Source: an uncultured Bacteroidia bacterium (GTDB taxonomy: Bacteria > Bacteroidota > Bacteroidia > JANWVE01). Taken from it: a stretch of 48,499 bases of DNA. The stretch is from NCBI GenBank assembly GCA_938028625.1, contig CALIZB010000013.1:1-48499 (forward strand), read 5' to 3'. Under the pieces are notes generated by a model. That model searched no databases. It saw only the letters and a list, made by a program, of their open reading frames with translations, and was not told the origin of the DNA. The position numbers and the translations under genes are program-made. Of the stretch, positions 15,794 through 23,602 are shown piece after piece. Numbering within the stretch: the first letter of the stretch is position 1; each line of letters opens with the position of its first letter.

Positions 15794-17227
15794 TTATTCT
15801 ACTTCTGATATTTTAAGCATGTTGGTTCGTTTTCGGGCAAGCATAGGCATACTGGCTGTATTGATGACTATATCGCCTTTTTCTATAAGTTTTTTTTCCT
15901 GTAAAATTTGTTTTATGTCGTGCATGGTTTCATCTGTACCTACAAAGCCATCATAATGAAAAGCCTGAACCCCCCATATCAGATTAAGGGTATTAAGGAG
16001 AGGAATATTGTCTGTAAAAATAAAAATATAGGCTTTAGGTCTGTGCCGAGAGAGCTGATAAGCGGTATATCCTGTACGGGTAAGACCTGTAATGGCTTTA
16101 GCACCTACTTTTTCAGCGAGAATACAAGATGCATAACAAATTGCATCGGAGTGAAAGGTTTCAGAACTAGGGTCTAAGGGTACATTTTTGTTATATAATA
16201 CTTCTTCTCTCTCTACCGAAGCAATGATACGCTGCATACTTTCAATAACCTGTACAGGATACCTGCCCATAGCAGTTTCTCCGCTGAGCATTACGGCATC
16301 TGCACCGTCTAATACGGCATTAGCTACATCATTGGTTTCTGCGCGAGTAGGTCTAGGGTTATTCATCATAGATTCCATCATCTGGGTAGCTATAATGACA
16401 GGTTTTGCGGCTTCATTGCATTTACGTACAATGGTTTTTTGTATCATAGGAACATCTTCCATAGGAATTTCTACCCCTAAATCACCTCGAGCTACCATGA
16501 TACCATCAGCAACCTCAATAATGGCGTCTAGTTCATTTAAAGCCTCTGGTTTTTCAATTTTGGCAATAACTTTGCTGTCTTTTCCTTTTTGCTGAATGTA
16601 TTTTTTAAGCAGCACTACATCAGTGGCACTACGTACAAAAGAAAGTCCAATCCATTCTATATTATGGGAAAGCGCAAAATCCAAATCAATATAGTCTTTT
16701 GGAGTTAGAGAAGGGATAGAAAGTTTAGCGTTAGGAAGGTTCAAGCCTTTTTTAGAACCGAGTTTTCCGCCTACTAAAATTTTTGCTGTAATTACTGTAT
16801 TCCCGTCTGTACTCAATGCCTGCAATTGTAATTTACCATCATCCATTAAAATCAAATCACCAGGCTGTACTTCTTTGGCAAAAAGTGCATAATTAACAGA
16901 TACACGCCGCGGCGTACCAATAACTTTTTCTGTGCTGATTTCAATAGTATTACCTGTTTGAATCTCTATTTCATTATTTTCTACTTCATCAATACGAATT
17001 TTAGGGCCTTGCAAATCATATAACAAACAAATATGCGAACCTAAATCCATGTTAATGCTTCTTACATTGTTAATAATTTGCTCATGAAAGCCATGGTTGC
17101 CGTGAGAAGCGTTTATTCTGCACACATCTAAACCTAATTCAATAAGTTGTTTTAGTATAGCTCTGTCTGCACTAGCAGGGCCTATCGTACCTACAATTTT
17201 AGTGCGGTTAAATATTAGTTTTTTCAT
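15794..17227 (-). CDS. pyk: Pyruvate kinase
   Basis: A 477-residue glycolytic enzyme converting phosphoenolpyruvate and ADP to pyruvate and ATP. Recognisable elements, in order: KIVGTIGPAS near the N-terminus, the Arg and Asn of CRINASHG, the B-domain (about 70-165), AKIEKPEAL with the catalytic Lys, MVARGDLGVEIP (metal-binding Glu/Asp region), IIATQMMESM, and RAETNDVANAVLDGADAVML. The C-terminal effector domain (about 345-477) is of normal length. Upstream on the minus strand TATCTTTA is a one-base-off -7 box about 16 bases before the ATG. Confidence 0.97.
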   Translation of the reverse strand: MKKLIFNRTKIVGTIGPASADRAILKQLIELGLDVCRINASHGNHGFHEQIINNVRSINMDLGSHICLLYDLQGPKIRIDEVENNEIEIQTGNTIEISTEKVIGTPRRVSVNYALFAKEVQPGDLILMDDGKLQLQALSTDGNTVITAKILVGGKLGSKKGLNLPNAKLSIPSLTPKDYIDLDFALSHNIEWIGLSFVRSATDVVLLKKYIQQKGKDSKVIAKIEKPEALNELDAIIEVADGIMVARGDLGVEIPMEDVPMIQKTIVRKCNEAAKPVIIATQMMESMMNNPRPTRAETNDVANAVLDGADAVMLSGETAMGRYPVQVIESMQRIIASVEREEVLYNKNVPLDPSSETFHSDAICYASCILAEKVGAKAITGLTRTGYTAYQLSRHRPKAYIFIFTDNIPLLNTLNLIWGVQAFHYDGFVGTDETMHDIKQILQEKKLIEKGDIVINTASMPMLARKRTNMLKISEVE

Positions 17228-17300
17228 ATTTGTTATTAGCTTGTAAAGATATAAAACTCTTGGAATTTAACATTACTTGGTTCATAAAAACTGTTTTTAC

Positions 17301-17783
17301 TTAAGGTGTATTCACATCAAAAACTTTTCCTGTTTCTAAAAATTCAATTCTTAACACAGAATTTGTATAGTATGTTGCCCATATTTTAGCTTTTTGGGGC
17401 AGTTGGTCTTGCATTTGCCATTTTGAAGGTATTCCAATACTCAATTCTTTGTTACAATAATTATACTTTAATGATTTAGTATTCTTGCTATATGTTATTT
17501 TGATAGCTTCTACGATTATCATTTTGACTTTCATTTGGAACATATCTATTATGGATAAAATAAAAAAAACAATCAATCCTATACATACTATACCCAAAAA
17601 CCCAGCTATAATAGAAATTAGTAAAACATCTTTATTTTTTTCAATGGAATCATATATTCCAAAAGACAATATACCGATATTGCCTGCCGCTACCACTAAT
17701 AAAAAAATTGGCATACCCAAATATCTTAATGACCTTAAATACTTTTTGTACTCTGCGGTACGGTAAATAACTTCTTGTTCCAT
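17301..17783 (-). CDS. Two-helix membrane protein of unknown function
   Basis: A 160-residue protein with two strong transmembrane helices (about 22-44, LGMPIFLLVVAAGNIGILSF, and 53-77, VLLISIIAGFLGIVCIGLIV) and a C-terminal soluble domain of about 80 residues. The soluble part has alternating hydrophobic residues and may be a small beta-domain. No family is recognised. It lies 73 bases upstream of pyk on the same strand. A TATATTTA near-match to the -7 box ends 5 bases before its ATG. Confidence 0.68.
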   Translation of the reverse strand: MEQEVIYRTAEYKKYLRSLRYLGMPIFLLVVAAGNIGILSFGIYDSIEKNKDVLLISIIAGFLGIVCIGLIVFFILSIIDMFQMKVKMIIVEAIKITYSKNTKSLKYNYCNKELSIGIPSKWQMQDQLPQKAKIWATYYTNSVLRIEFLETGKVFDVNTP

Positions 17784-17899
17784 GCTATAAATATAGCTAA
17801 ATTTGGTAATGTAAATAGTGTTCTTTTGGGCGAGTATCTAGAAAAACAAAGTAAAGTGAGATATAATAAAATACCTAATTTTCATCATCAATAAGACAT

Positions 17900-17907
17900 T
17901 ATTTTTG
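17900..17907 (+). promoter_or_regulatory. -7 promoter element TATTTTTG
   Basis: Ends only 3 bases before the ATG at 17911, one of the tightest spacings in the window. Confidence 0.6.
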
Positions 17908-17910
17908 TAC

Positions 17911-19200
17911 ATGCAAAACAGGTTTGCTTATCTAACTACAAGATTAGAAACATATACTCCTGCTTTACCTTTTCAGATATTTCGTGTATGTTGGGCTATA
18001 CTTATGATAATCAGTTCAGTGCGTTTTATGTATCTTGGCTGGATAGAAGACCATTATGTAAGTCCTGTATTTCACTTTAAATACTGGGGCTTTGAATGGA
18101 TAGAACCGCTTGGCAGAACAGAGTTGTATGTCGTTCATTTTTTAATGATTGTAAGTGCAGTGGGAATTGTCATCTGTACAAAAATACTTTATCGTATCTC
18201 TGCTGTATTGCTGTTCCTTTCTTTTACATATACCGAACTGATTGACTTAACGTATTATCTTAATCACTATTATTTTGTAAGTTTGATTTGTTTTTTACTG
18301 TGTATTATTCCTTCTCCGCCTGCTATACGGGATAAAAATGCAGTTATGCCTGCCTGGGTAATTTTTCTGTTTAAGTTTCAGATAAGTATAGTGTATATTT
18401 ACGCAGGATTAGCTAAAATCAATTATGATTGGCTGTTTAATGCTTTACCTCTTAAAATATGGCTTCCTGCCCATTATGATTTACCCGTAATAGGTGTGCT
18501 TTTCACCTATAAAATAACACCATATATTTTCTCATGGGCAGGTATGTTGTATGACTGTACTATTCCCTTTTGGCTAATGTGGAAAAAATCACGCCCTTAT
18601 GCGTATATTGCGGTTATTGTATTTCATACCATAGTGGGATTATTATTTCAAATTGGTGTTTTTCCTTTGGTAATGATGGCTTCCACCTTGATATTCTTTG
18701 ATTTTCAAAAACAAAAATCTAATCCTGTACTTTTACCTGATAAAAAACATGTTATTCCTATATTTTTACGGTATTTTTTAATGTTTTACATTGTTTTTCA
18801 GATACTATACCCATGGCGTTATTTGCTTTACAAGGGTAATTTATTTTGGACAGAAGAAGGCTATCGTTTTTCGTGGCGTGTAATGTTAATGGAAAAAGCA
18901 GGAACAGCCACTTTTTATGTAAAAGATAGCCGTACAGGTAGAGAAGGTATAGTCAACAACCGAGAGTTTCTCAATGACCATCAAGAAAAACAAATGGCTA
19001 TGCAACCCGATATGATTTTACAGTTTGCCCATTTTCTTGGAAAGTATTATGAGAAAAAAGGTGTCTATAAGCCCCAGGTACGTGCAGAAGTGTATGTAAC
19101 GCTTAATGGCAAGCCCAGCCAACTACTCATTGACCCAAATGTAGATTTAATGAAAGAAAAAGACACTTTTATGTCAAAGAAGTGGATATTAGCACACTAA
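17911..19200 (+). CDS. HTTM-domain protein (vitamin K-dependent gamma-carboxylase homologue)
   Basis: A 429-residue membrane protein with about eight hydrophobic segments in residues 20-310. It begins LPFQIFRVCWAILMIISSVR and contains YIYAGLAKINYDWLFNALPL (about 165-185), hallmarks of the HTTM domain shared with vitamin K-dependent gamma-glutamyl carboxylase. The soluble tail after about residue 310 (RFSWRVMLMEKAGTATFYV) matches the start of the lumenal part of that enzyme but is much shorter than the animal protein. Animal enzymes carboxylate protein glutamates using reduced vitamin K; bacterial homologues are mostly uncharacterised. Menaquinone could be the electron donor here, which is inference. 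The start is set by the -7 box. Confidence 0.85.
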   Translation: MQNRFAYLTTRLETYTPALPFQIFRVCWAILMIISSVRFMYLGWIEDHYVSPVFHFKYWGFEWIEPLGRTELYVVHFLMIVSAVGIVICTKILYRISAVLLFLSFTYTELIDLTYYLNHYYFVSLICFLLCIIPSPPAIRDKNAVMPAWVIFLFKFQISIVYIYAGLAKINYDWLFNALPLKIWLPAHYDLPVIGVLFTYKITPYIFSWAGMLYDCTIPFWLMWKKSRPYAYIAVIVFHTIVGLLFQIGVFPLVMMASTLIFFDFQKQKSNPVLLPDKKHVIPIFLRYFLMFYIVFQILYPWRYLLYKGNLFWTEEGYRFSWRVMLMEKAGTATFYVKDSRTGREGIVNNREFLNDHQEKQMAMQPDMILQFAHFLGKYYEKKGVYKPQVRAEVYVTLNGKPSQLLIDPNVDLMKEKDTFMSKKWILAH

Positions 19201-19241
19201 ACAGTTATGTATTTTATTCATTTTGTACTTCTAATTAAATT

Positions 19242-19249
19242 TAACTTTG
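19242..19249 (+). promoter_or_regulatory. Possible -7 element TAACTTTG before a 25-codon frame
   Basis: TAnnTTTG match in the 19201-19410 gap, 3 bases before an ATG at 19253 that opens a 25-codon frame ending at 19330. The rest of this gap is AT-rich without other recognised content. Confidence 0.3.
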
Positions 19250-19345
19250 CTTATGTTTTATATGATTATATCCACATTGTTTGAAAATTTCACATTATCT
19301 AATAACACTCAAAATACTCCCAAAAATTAAATTAGCATTAAATCA

Positions 19346-19353
19346 TAATTTTG
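19346..19353 (+). promoter_or_regulatory. -7 promoter element TAATTTTG
   Basis: TAnnTTTG match 57 bases before the ATG at 19411, implying a leader of about 50 bases for the PepSY-like gene. Confidence 0.5.
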
Positions 19354-19410
19354 TACAGTACTTTATCAAACTTTTGTATATTGGCACACAAAATTAAATC
19401 ATAAATCATT

Positions 19411-19815
19411 ATGTCAAAGAAAAAGAAAGCCTTAGTGCCTCCCAGTGAGATTTTAAGAGAGTTTAAATCTTACTACCCTGAGGTGGACCTTACACAGGTA
19501 ATATGGTCTTGGGAAGTTCCGTTCAAAATTTATGAAGCAGAATTTGTGCTAGAAGGTAAAGAATATGAAGTAGAATTTACTGTAACTGGACATTGGTTGC
19601 TTACCGAAGAAGAAATAAAGATTTCCGAAGTCCCCGACCATATTATAGAAATTGCCAAAAGCCGCTATAATAAAGCAAAATTAGAAGAAGCTAGTAAGGT
19701 AATATACAGTAATGGAGACATCTGCTATGAACTAGGTTTCAGCGGAAAAGATAGCACTTTTGAAGTGCTTTTCCGTGAAGATGGTTTATTTATTGGCAGA
19801 GGAAAAGACCTATAA
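19411..19815 (+). CDS. PepSY-like (DUF2874-type) protein
   Basis: A 134-residue protein without a signal peptide; it begins MSKKKKALVPPSEILREF. Two tandem units of about 60 residues are visible: ILREFKSYYPEVDLTQVIWS with a VEFTVTGHWLLTEEEI strand pair, then IIEIAKSRYNKAKLEEASKV with a VLFREDGLFI strand pair. This helix-strand duplication is typical of PepSY-like DUF2874 proteins. Most relatives are exported, so the missing signal peptide is notable. Function unknown. The tonB gene follows 54 bases downstream with its own -7 element. Confidence 0.7.
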   Translation: MSKKKKALVPPSEILREFKSYYPEVDLTQVIWSWEVPFKIYEAEFVLEGKEYEVEFTVTGHWLLTEEEIKISEVPDHIIEIAKSRYNKAKLEEASKVIYSNGDICYELGFSGKDSTFEVLFREDGLFIGRGKDL

Positions 19816-19839
19816 TTTTGATATTTAGAAATTATTATT

Positions 19840-19847
19840 TAATTTTG
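19840..19847 (+). promoter_or_regulatory. -7 promoter element TAATTTTG of tonB
   Basis: TAnnTTTG match 22 bases before the ATG at 19870. Confidence 0.55.
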
Positions 19848-19869
19848 CATAGTTATACATCTCTAACTT

Positions 19870-20733
19870 ATGGCAGGCACAGATAAAAATAAAACCAATA
19901 CTGCTTCAAGCACCCCAAGTCTAGGAAAAGTAGATATCTTCGCAGAAAGTTGGGTGGATATTGTATTTACAGGTAGAAACCAAGAATATGGTGCATATGA
20001 TTTAAGAAAAAACTATAACCGTAGCCTTACCTTAGGGCTAATTTTTGCCCTTTTTATTTTTGTAATTGGTTTTCTCAGTCCTAAAATCTTGGCTTTAATC
20101 AAAAACGCTTTGCCTGAAAAAAAACAGGTAGCTATTACAGAAGTAAATTTGGAAGCACCTCCCCCACTCAATGAAGAACTCCCTCCGCCCCCTCCGCCCG
20201 TAGAACCTCCTCCTCCTGTAAAAAATACTATCAAATTCACTATTCCTGAAATTAAAAAGGAAGAAGTTAATGACCCACCTCCAGCCATAGAAGAGATTGA
20301 AAAAGACGTAGAAGCAGGTAAAAAAACTCAGGTCGGTGATAACAACAACATAGTTGATGAGGTAAAAGAAGAACCCAAACAGGAAACCAAACAGGTTATT
20401 CAGGAAGAAGTAGATAATACGGTTTATACTATCATTCAAAAAATGCCATCTTTCCCTGGTGGAGAAGCCGCTATGATGAAGTTTATTTCAGACAATATCA
20501 AGTACCCTCCTATGGCAAAAGAAGCAGGTATAAAAGGTACGGTATTCGTTACATTTGTAGTAGATAGAGAAGGTAATGTTACTGACCCCAAAGTTATGAA
20601 AGGTATCGGCGGCGGTTGTGATGAAGAGGCTCTCCGTGTAATTAAAATGATGCCTAAATGGAGTGCAGGCGAGCAAAATGGTAAAAAAGTATTAGTAAAA
20701 ATTAACGTACCTATACGTTTTGTACTCCGATAG
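19870..20733 (+). CDS. tonB: Energy transducer TonB
   Basis: A 287-residue TonB that couples the proton-motive force of the inner membrane to outer-membrane transporters. Order: cytoplasmic N-terminus with the Bacteroidota-typical FTGRNQEYGAYDLRKNYNRS (about 35-54), one transmembrane helix (about 56-75), a proline-rich spacer (about 95-125, many PP repeats then Glu/Lys-rich), and a C-terminal TonB domain (about 185-287; PSFPGGEAAMMKFISDNIKY, GTVFVTFVVDREGNV). The C-terminus PIRFVLR is normal. No exbB/exbD lies nearby, so energising partners must be encoded elsewhere. A terminator follows. Confidence 0.94.
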   Translation: MAGTDKNKTNTASSTPSLGKVDIFAESWVDIVFTGRNQEYGAYDLRKNYNRSLTLGLIFALFIFVIGFLSPKILALIKNALPEKKQVAITEVNLEAPPPLNEELPPPPPPVEPPPPVKNTIKFTIPEIKKEEVNDPPPAIEEIEKDVEAGKKTQVGDNNNIVDEVKEEPKQETKQVIQEEVDNTVYTIIQKMPSFPGGEAAMMKFISDNIKYPPMAKEAGIKGTVFVTFVVDREGNVTDPKVMKGIGGGCDEEALRVIKMMPKWSAGEQNGKKVLVKINVPIRFVLR

Positions 20734-20755
20734 TTTATATTTTATCTCATTTTTG

Positions 20756-20786
20756 AATGCAGTGCTGTATGGTACTGCATTTTTTG
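20756..20786 (+). terminator. Rho-independent terminator after tonB
   Basis: A 10-bp stem (20756-20765 with 20772-20781, including one G-T pair) with a 6-base loop, followed by TTTT. Confidence 0.8.
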
Positions 20787-20812
20787 TTATCTGTTACTTA
20801 AAATAAAAATAA

Positions 20813-20820
20813 TACCTTTG
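20813..20820 (+). promoter_or_regulatory. -7 promoter element TACCTTTG of truA
   Basis: Ends 4 bases before the truA ATG. Confidence 0.6.
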
Positions 20821-20824
20821 CACT

Positions 20825-21586
20825 ATGGCAAGATATGCTATACAGTTATCTTATATAGGTACACGTTATGCAGGTTGGCAAAGTCAAAAAAATGCGGTTT
20901 CAGTACAAAATAAAATAGACCATGCATTAAGCACGATACTCAAACAATCCATAGAAACCACAGGTTCAAGCAGAACGGATACAGGGGTACATGCGGTACA
21001 GCAGTTCTGCCATTTTGATTATAACTACCCTTTGCCTGACAATATCATAAGACAATTGAACGGTATTTTACCTAATGACATAGCCATACAGGGTATTTAC
21101 AAAGTTCCTGATACTTTTCACTCCCGCTTTGATGCCCTGTATAGAAGCTATGAATATCATGTAGTACAGGAAAAAAATCCTTTTCTGTATCAAAAATCTT
21201 ATTTAATGACCCGCAAAATAAATCTTGAACTTATGAATGAAGGGGCAGATATACTGTTGCAAAGCACTGATTTTAAGTCGTTTTGTAAAACTAAATCTGA
21301 AACCAAAGGATATAAATGCAAATTGCGTTACGCATATTGGAAAGAAATAAAACCAAAACATATTGTGTTTTATATTTCGTCCAACCGCTTTTTGTATGGT
21401 ATGGTGCGTACTATTGTGGGAACATTACTGGAGCTTGGGGAAAACAAAATCAATCTTGAACAGTTGCAAGAAATTATAAATGTAGGTGACAGAAAGCAAG
21501 CACGATATTCTGCCCCCGCAGAAGGTTTGTTTCTTACAGAAGTAGCGTATTCACACAACTGGCAGGAATTACCACACTGGAAATAA
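20825..21586 (+). CDS. truA: tRNA pseudouridine(38-40) synthase TruA
   Basis: A 253-residue enzyme that isomerises uridines 38-40 in the tRNA anticodon arm. Catalytic Asp52 lies in GSSRTDTGVHA (47-57). Other family elements are YIGTRYAGWQSQ near the N-terminus, FHSRFDAL, and SNRFLYGMVRTIVGTLLELG towards the C-terminus. The length is normal. It is isolated by an upstream terminator and its own -7 box, and is convergent with the 74-residue gene at 21595 across 8 bases. Confidence 0.96.
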   Translation: MARYAIQLSYIGTRYAGWQSQKNAVSVQNKIDHALSTILKQSIETTGSSRTDTGVHAVQQFCHFDYNYPLPDNIIRQLNGILPNDIAIQGIYKVPDTFHSRFDALYRSYEYHVVQEKNPFLYQKSYLMTRKINLELMNEGADILLQSTDFKSFCKTKSETKGYKCKLRYAYWKEIKPKHIVFYISSNRFLYGMVRTIVGTLLELGENKINLEQLQEIINVGDRKQARYSAPAEGLFLTEVAYSHNWQELPHWK

Positions 21587-21594
21587 AAAACAGT

Positions 21595-21819
21595 TTATTC
21601 TACTTTCTCTATACGCAGTATGTGTATCATTCTACCCCACTGAAAAGCACTTGACATTGTAGAAGGCTCAAATACTATATTTACCATAAGTCCATTTTGT
21701 TGAAATATAATAGGTAATTCTTCGTCAGGTAGGTACTTTTTTTTTGTATCCATGTCAATAATTCCCCAAAATCCCCCTTCTAAATCTATTCTTTCTACTT
21801 TTGCAGTTATTTGATGCAT
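21595..21819 (-). CDS. Small protein of unknown function (74 aa)
   Basis: A 74-residue protein with no signal peptide or membrane helix. The sequence is rich in beta-forming residues (ITAKVERIDLEGGFWGIIDM, GLMVNIVFEPSTMS) and could fold as a small OB-like or SH3-like barrel, but I recognise no family. The start lies 3 bases after the stop of the LRR gene, so it belongs to the same transcript and may work with it. Confidence 0.65.
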   Translation of the reverse strand: MHQITAKVERIDLEGGFWGIIDMDTKKKYLPDEELPIIFQQNGLMVNIVFEPSTMSSAFQWGRMIHILRIEKVE

Positions 21820-21822
21820 ATT

Positions 21823-22938
21823 CTATATAATTTGAACTTCACAAGTTGGAACTTTCTGTTTGAATTTGTTTAACCATTTTATATCTATACGCTTATCTAC
21901 TTTTAATAAAGCAAGTTGCGTGTTTTTCATAATAACTTCTATATTTTCAATAGGCGTATTTACAATTTCCAGACATTTTAAGTCTTTGGCATGAATAATA
22001 GGACTGATGTCTTTTACGCCTGTGTTGGAAAGGTCTAAATACTCCAAATAAGGTAAAGAAGCAAGGTGTTCGATACTTTTAATATCAGGATTGTGTCCAA
22101 TATAGACATGTGTAAGAGATTTACAGTTTTCTATGCCTTCTATACTTTTTATGTCAGTGTGCTGTAAGTTAAGATATTTTAATTTTTTCAGATTAACCAA
22201 AGGACGAATATGCTGTAAAGGTGTGCCTTCCAGAATAAGTGTTTCTAATTCATTGAGAGGATATAACGGTGAGATGTCCACGGCATGTTCTGTACCTTGA
22301 TATACAACCTCTAAATGCTTCAGTTTTCTCAATTTGCTGATAGAATTGAAATTATGTATATTGAGATATTTAAGTACAAGTTTTTCTAATCCTGTCACAT
22401 ACTCAATAGCATTGATATTTTTAATACTTGTAAAACCACTTCTAAGATATGAAAGACTGAAAAATTTAAGTTGTATCATGTCATAAATCGGGTCAAGAGA
22501 AACAGGTTTTACAATATCTACATCTAAACCTGTAATAATAGGTAGTTCTTTTACAGGTTTGAGGTCATCTATTTCGGTATCTGATTTTATATTGATAGTT
22601 TCTAATTTTTTGTAGGCATATTTAAGTTCTGTATCTGATAAATAAGGAGAGAGTCCATGACGAGTAAATATTTCCTGCCATACAGGAGAAAGGCTTTGTA
22701 ACCATTGTTTAATAGTAAGTTGTTTTTCGGTAAGGCGTATAGGTTTTTCTGCTTCTAAAAGTGCATTAAAATCTGTTTCAGAAACACGTAGCATTTGCTT
22801 TAATTCCAATAGCTCTTGATACTCTTCATTAGTCAATACGTCATCTGCCACAGCGTCTTTTATGGCTTTCATAAGCATTTCTTTACTTTCTTTCTCGTCC
22901 CAGTTAAAATAATGAAATATTTTTTTGAATAAACTCAT
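21823..22938 (-). CDS. Leucine-rich-repeat protein with a TerB/EF-hand-like N-terminus
   Basis: A 371-residue cytoplasmic-looking protein (no signal peptide). The N-terminal 60 residues are helical (AIKDAVADDVLTNEEYQELL) and resemble the acidic-loop segments of TerB-like domains. From about residue 150 there are leucine-rich repeats of about 22 residues: LEKLVLKYLNIHNFNSISKL, LKYLNLQHTDIKSIEGIENC, LEYLDLSNTGVKDISPIIHA. Repeats of this type are protein-binding scaffolds. It sits 8 bases after the membrane-protein gene and 3 bases before the 74-residue gene, so the three form an operon. The partner is unknown. Confidence 0.82.
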   Translation of the reverse strand: MSLFKKIFHYFNWDEKESKEMLMKAIKDAVADDVLTNEEYQELLELKQMLRVSETDFNALLEAEKPIRLTEKQLTIKQWLQSLSPVWQEIFTRHGLSPYLSDTELKYAYKKLETINIKSDTEIDDLKPVKELPIITGLDVDIVKPVSLDPIYDMIQLKFFSLSYLRSGFTSIKNINAIEYVTGLEKLVLKYLNIHNFNSISKLRKLKHLEVVYQGTEHAVDISPLYPLNELETLILEGTPLQHIRPLVNLKKLKYLNLQHTDIKSIEGIENCKSLTHVYIGHNPDIKSIEHLASLPYLEYLDLSNTGVKDISPIIHAKDLKCLEIVNTPIENIEVIMKNTQLALLKVDKRIDIKWLNKFKQKVPTCEVQII

Positions 22939-22946
22939 GTTAAAAG

Positions 22947-23425
22947 TTATTTAAGTTGTGTAATTTCTTCTTGTGATAAGTTGAGCGTTTCTATTATTTT
23001 TTCTATCACGGGCGGTCTTATAATAAACATCACAACTATAATGAAACCAGGTGCAATGTACAAAAATAGTTCATGGCTTGTAATAACAAAAAATGTGATA
23101 GGAATAAAAGAACACATATCCATAGGAGCTAATCTAACTATAAAAAAGTTCTATAAAGTGCTATTTTCTGCATAAGGGGCATAGTAGTTTTTAACTTGGA
23201 GTTAAAAACTTTGGGTAAAATTAAAATAGAGGTAATGAGTACAGATAAAAAGATTATGACCGCAATACTTACTAAAATCAAAACTATTTCTTCATCTTCA
23301 CTACTCTTTGCTTCTTGACTGAATGCCATGTAAAAAGAGATTATAGCTAATATAGGGGCAGATATCAATGTAAAATACATAATCTTAAGTTGTTTTACAT
23401 ACATCTCAATATCAAAATTTTCCAT
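22947..23425 (-). pseudogene. Four-helix Bacteroidota membrane protein, interrupted by a -1 frameshift
   Basis: From ATG 23425 the frame runs 95 codons to a TAG at 23138-23140. The protein plainly continues in the -1 frame to TAA 22947-22949, giving about 159 residues and four membrane helices. The reconstructed junction YRTF(L/F)IVRLAPMD and the tail FIIRPPVIEKIIETLNLSQE match a widespread Bacteroidota membrane family of unknown function, so the full-length form is ancestral. The break lies at TTTTTTA directly before TAG (minus strand; 23141-23147), the classical U UUU UUA slippery heptamer. It may be a one-base deletion in a T-run, a sequencing error, or programmed -1 frameshifting. The -7 box ends 4 bases before the ATG. 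Confidence 0.72.
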
Positions 23426-23429
23426 ATCA

Positions 23430-23437
23430 CAAAGATA
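23430..23437 (-). promoter_or_regulatory. -7 promoter element TATCTTTG (minus strand)
   Basis: Ends 4 bases before the ATG at 23425. The 15 bases TATCTTTGTGATATG are identical to those before the gene at 47746. Confidence 0.6.
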
Positions 23438-23470
23438 TAAAAATACTGCTGAAAAACGATAAAAAAACAA

Positions 23471-23600
23471 CTGTGAGAAAACGATTTCTTCCAGTCCGTC
23501 CAAATCAATGACAACAATGGGAGTACTGTAAGCAAACAGGTACATGTGTAAGTTCGGGGTAGTCTTTGGCAAACGGTTGTAAATCTCCAAGTTTTGTAAT
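23471..23600 (-). pseudogene. Decayed fragment of an Rhs-type C-terminal core
   Basis: Directly after the bioF stop, one minus-strand frame reads GDLQPFAKDYPELT and, after a one-base shift near 23543-23546, another reads YLFAYSTPIVVIDLDGLEEI. Joined, they match the hallmark that closes the Rhs repeat-associated core in Bacteroidota (typically DPLAK-YPELTPYQFASN-PI-IDLDGLE). No start codon, upstream Rhs repeats or toxin tip remain. The fragment overlaps no functional frame and runs into the promoter of the following membrane-protein gene. I infer a relic of a polymorphic-toxin locus left by deletion. Confidence 0.6.
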
Positions 23601-23602
23601 GG

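Noticed and set aside
16188-16595. Plus-strand open frame of 135 codons
   Set aside because: It is antisense to the conserved pyruvate kinase core; the serine- and alanine-rich translation is typical of shadow frames.
20013-20288. Glycine-rich open frame antisense to tonB
   Set aside because: It mirrors the proline-codon spacer of tonB on the other strand and has no independent support.
22981-23175. Plus-strand open frame of 64 codons
   Set aside because: It is antisense to the second half of the frameshifted membrane-protein gene, which matches a conserved family.
23426-23590. In-frame extension of the membrane-protein frame into the upstream region
   Set aside because: The stretch is the Rhs relic plus the promoter; the -7 box and family length support ATG 23425.
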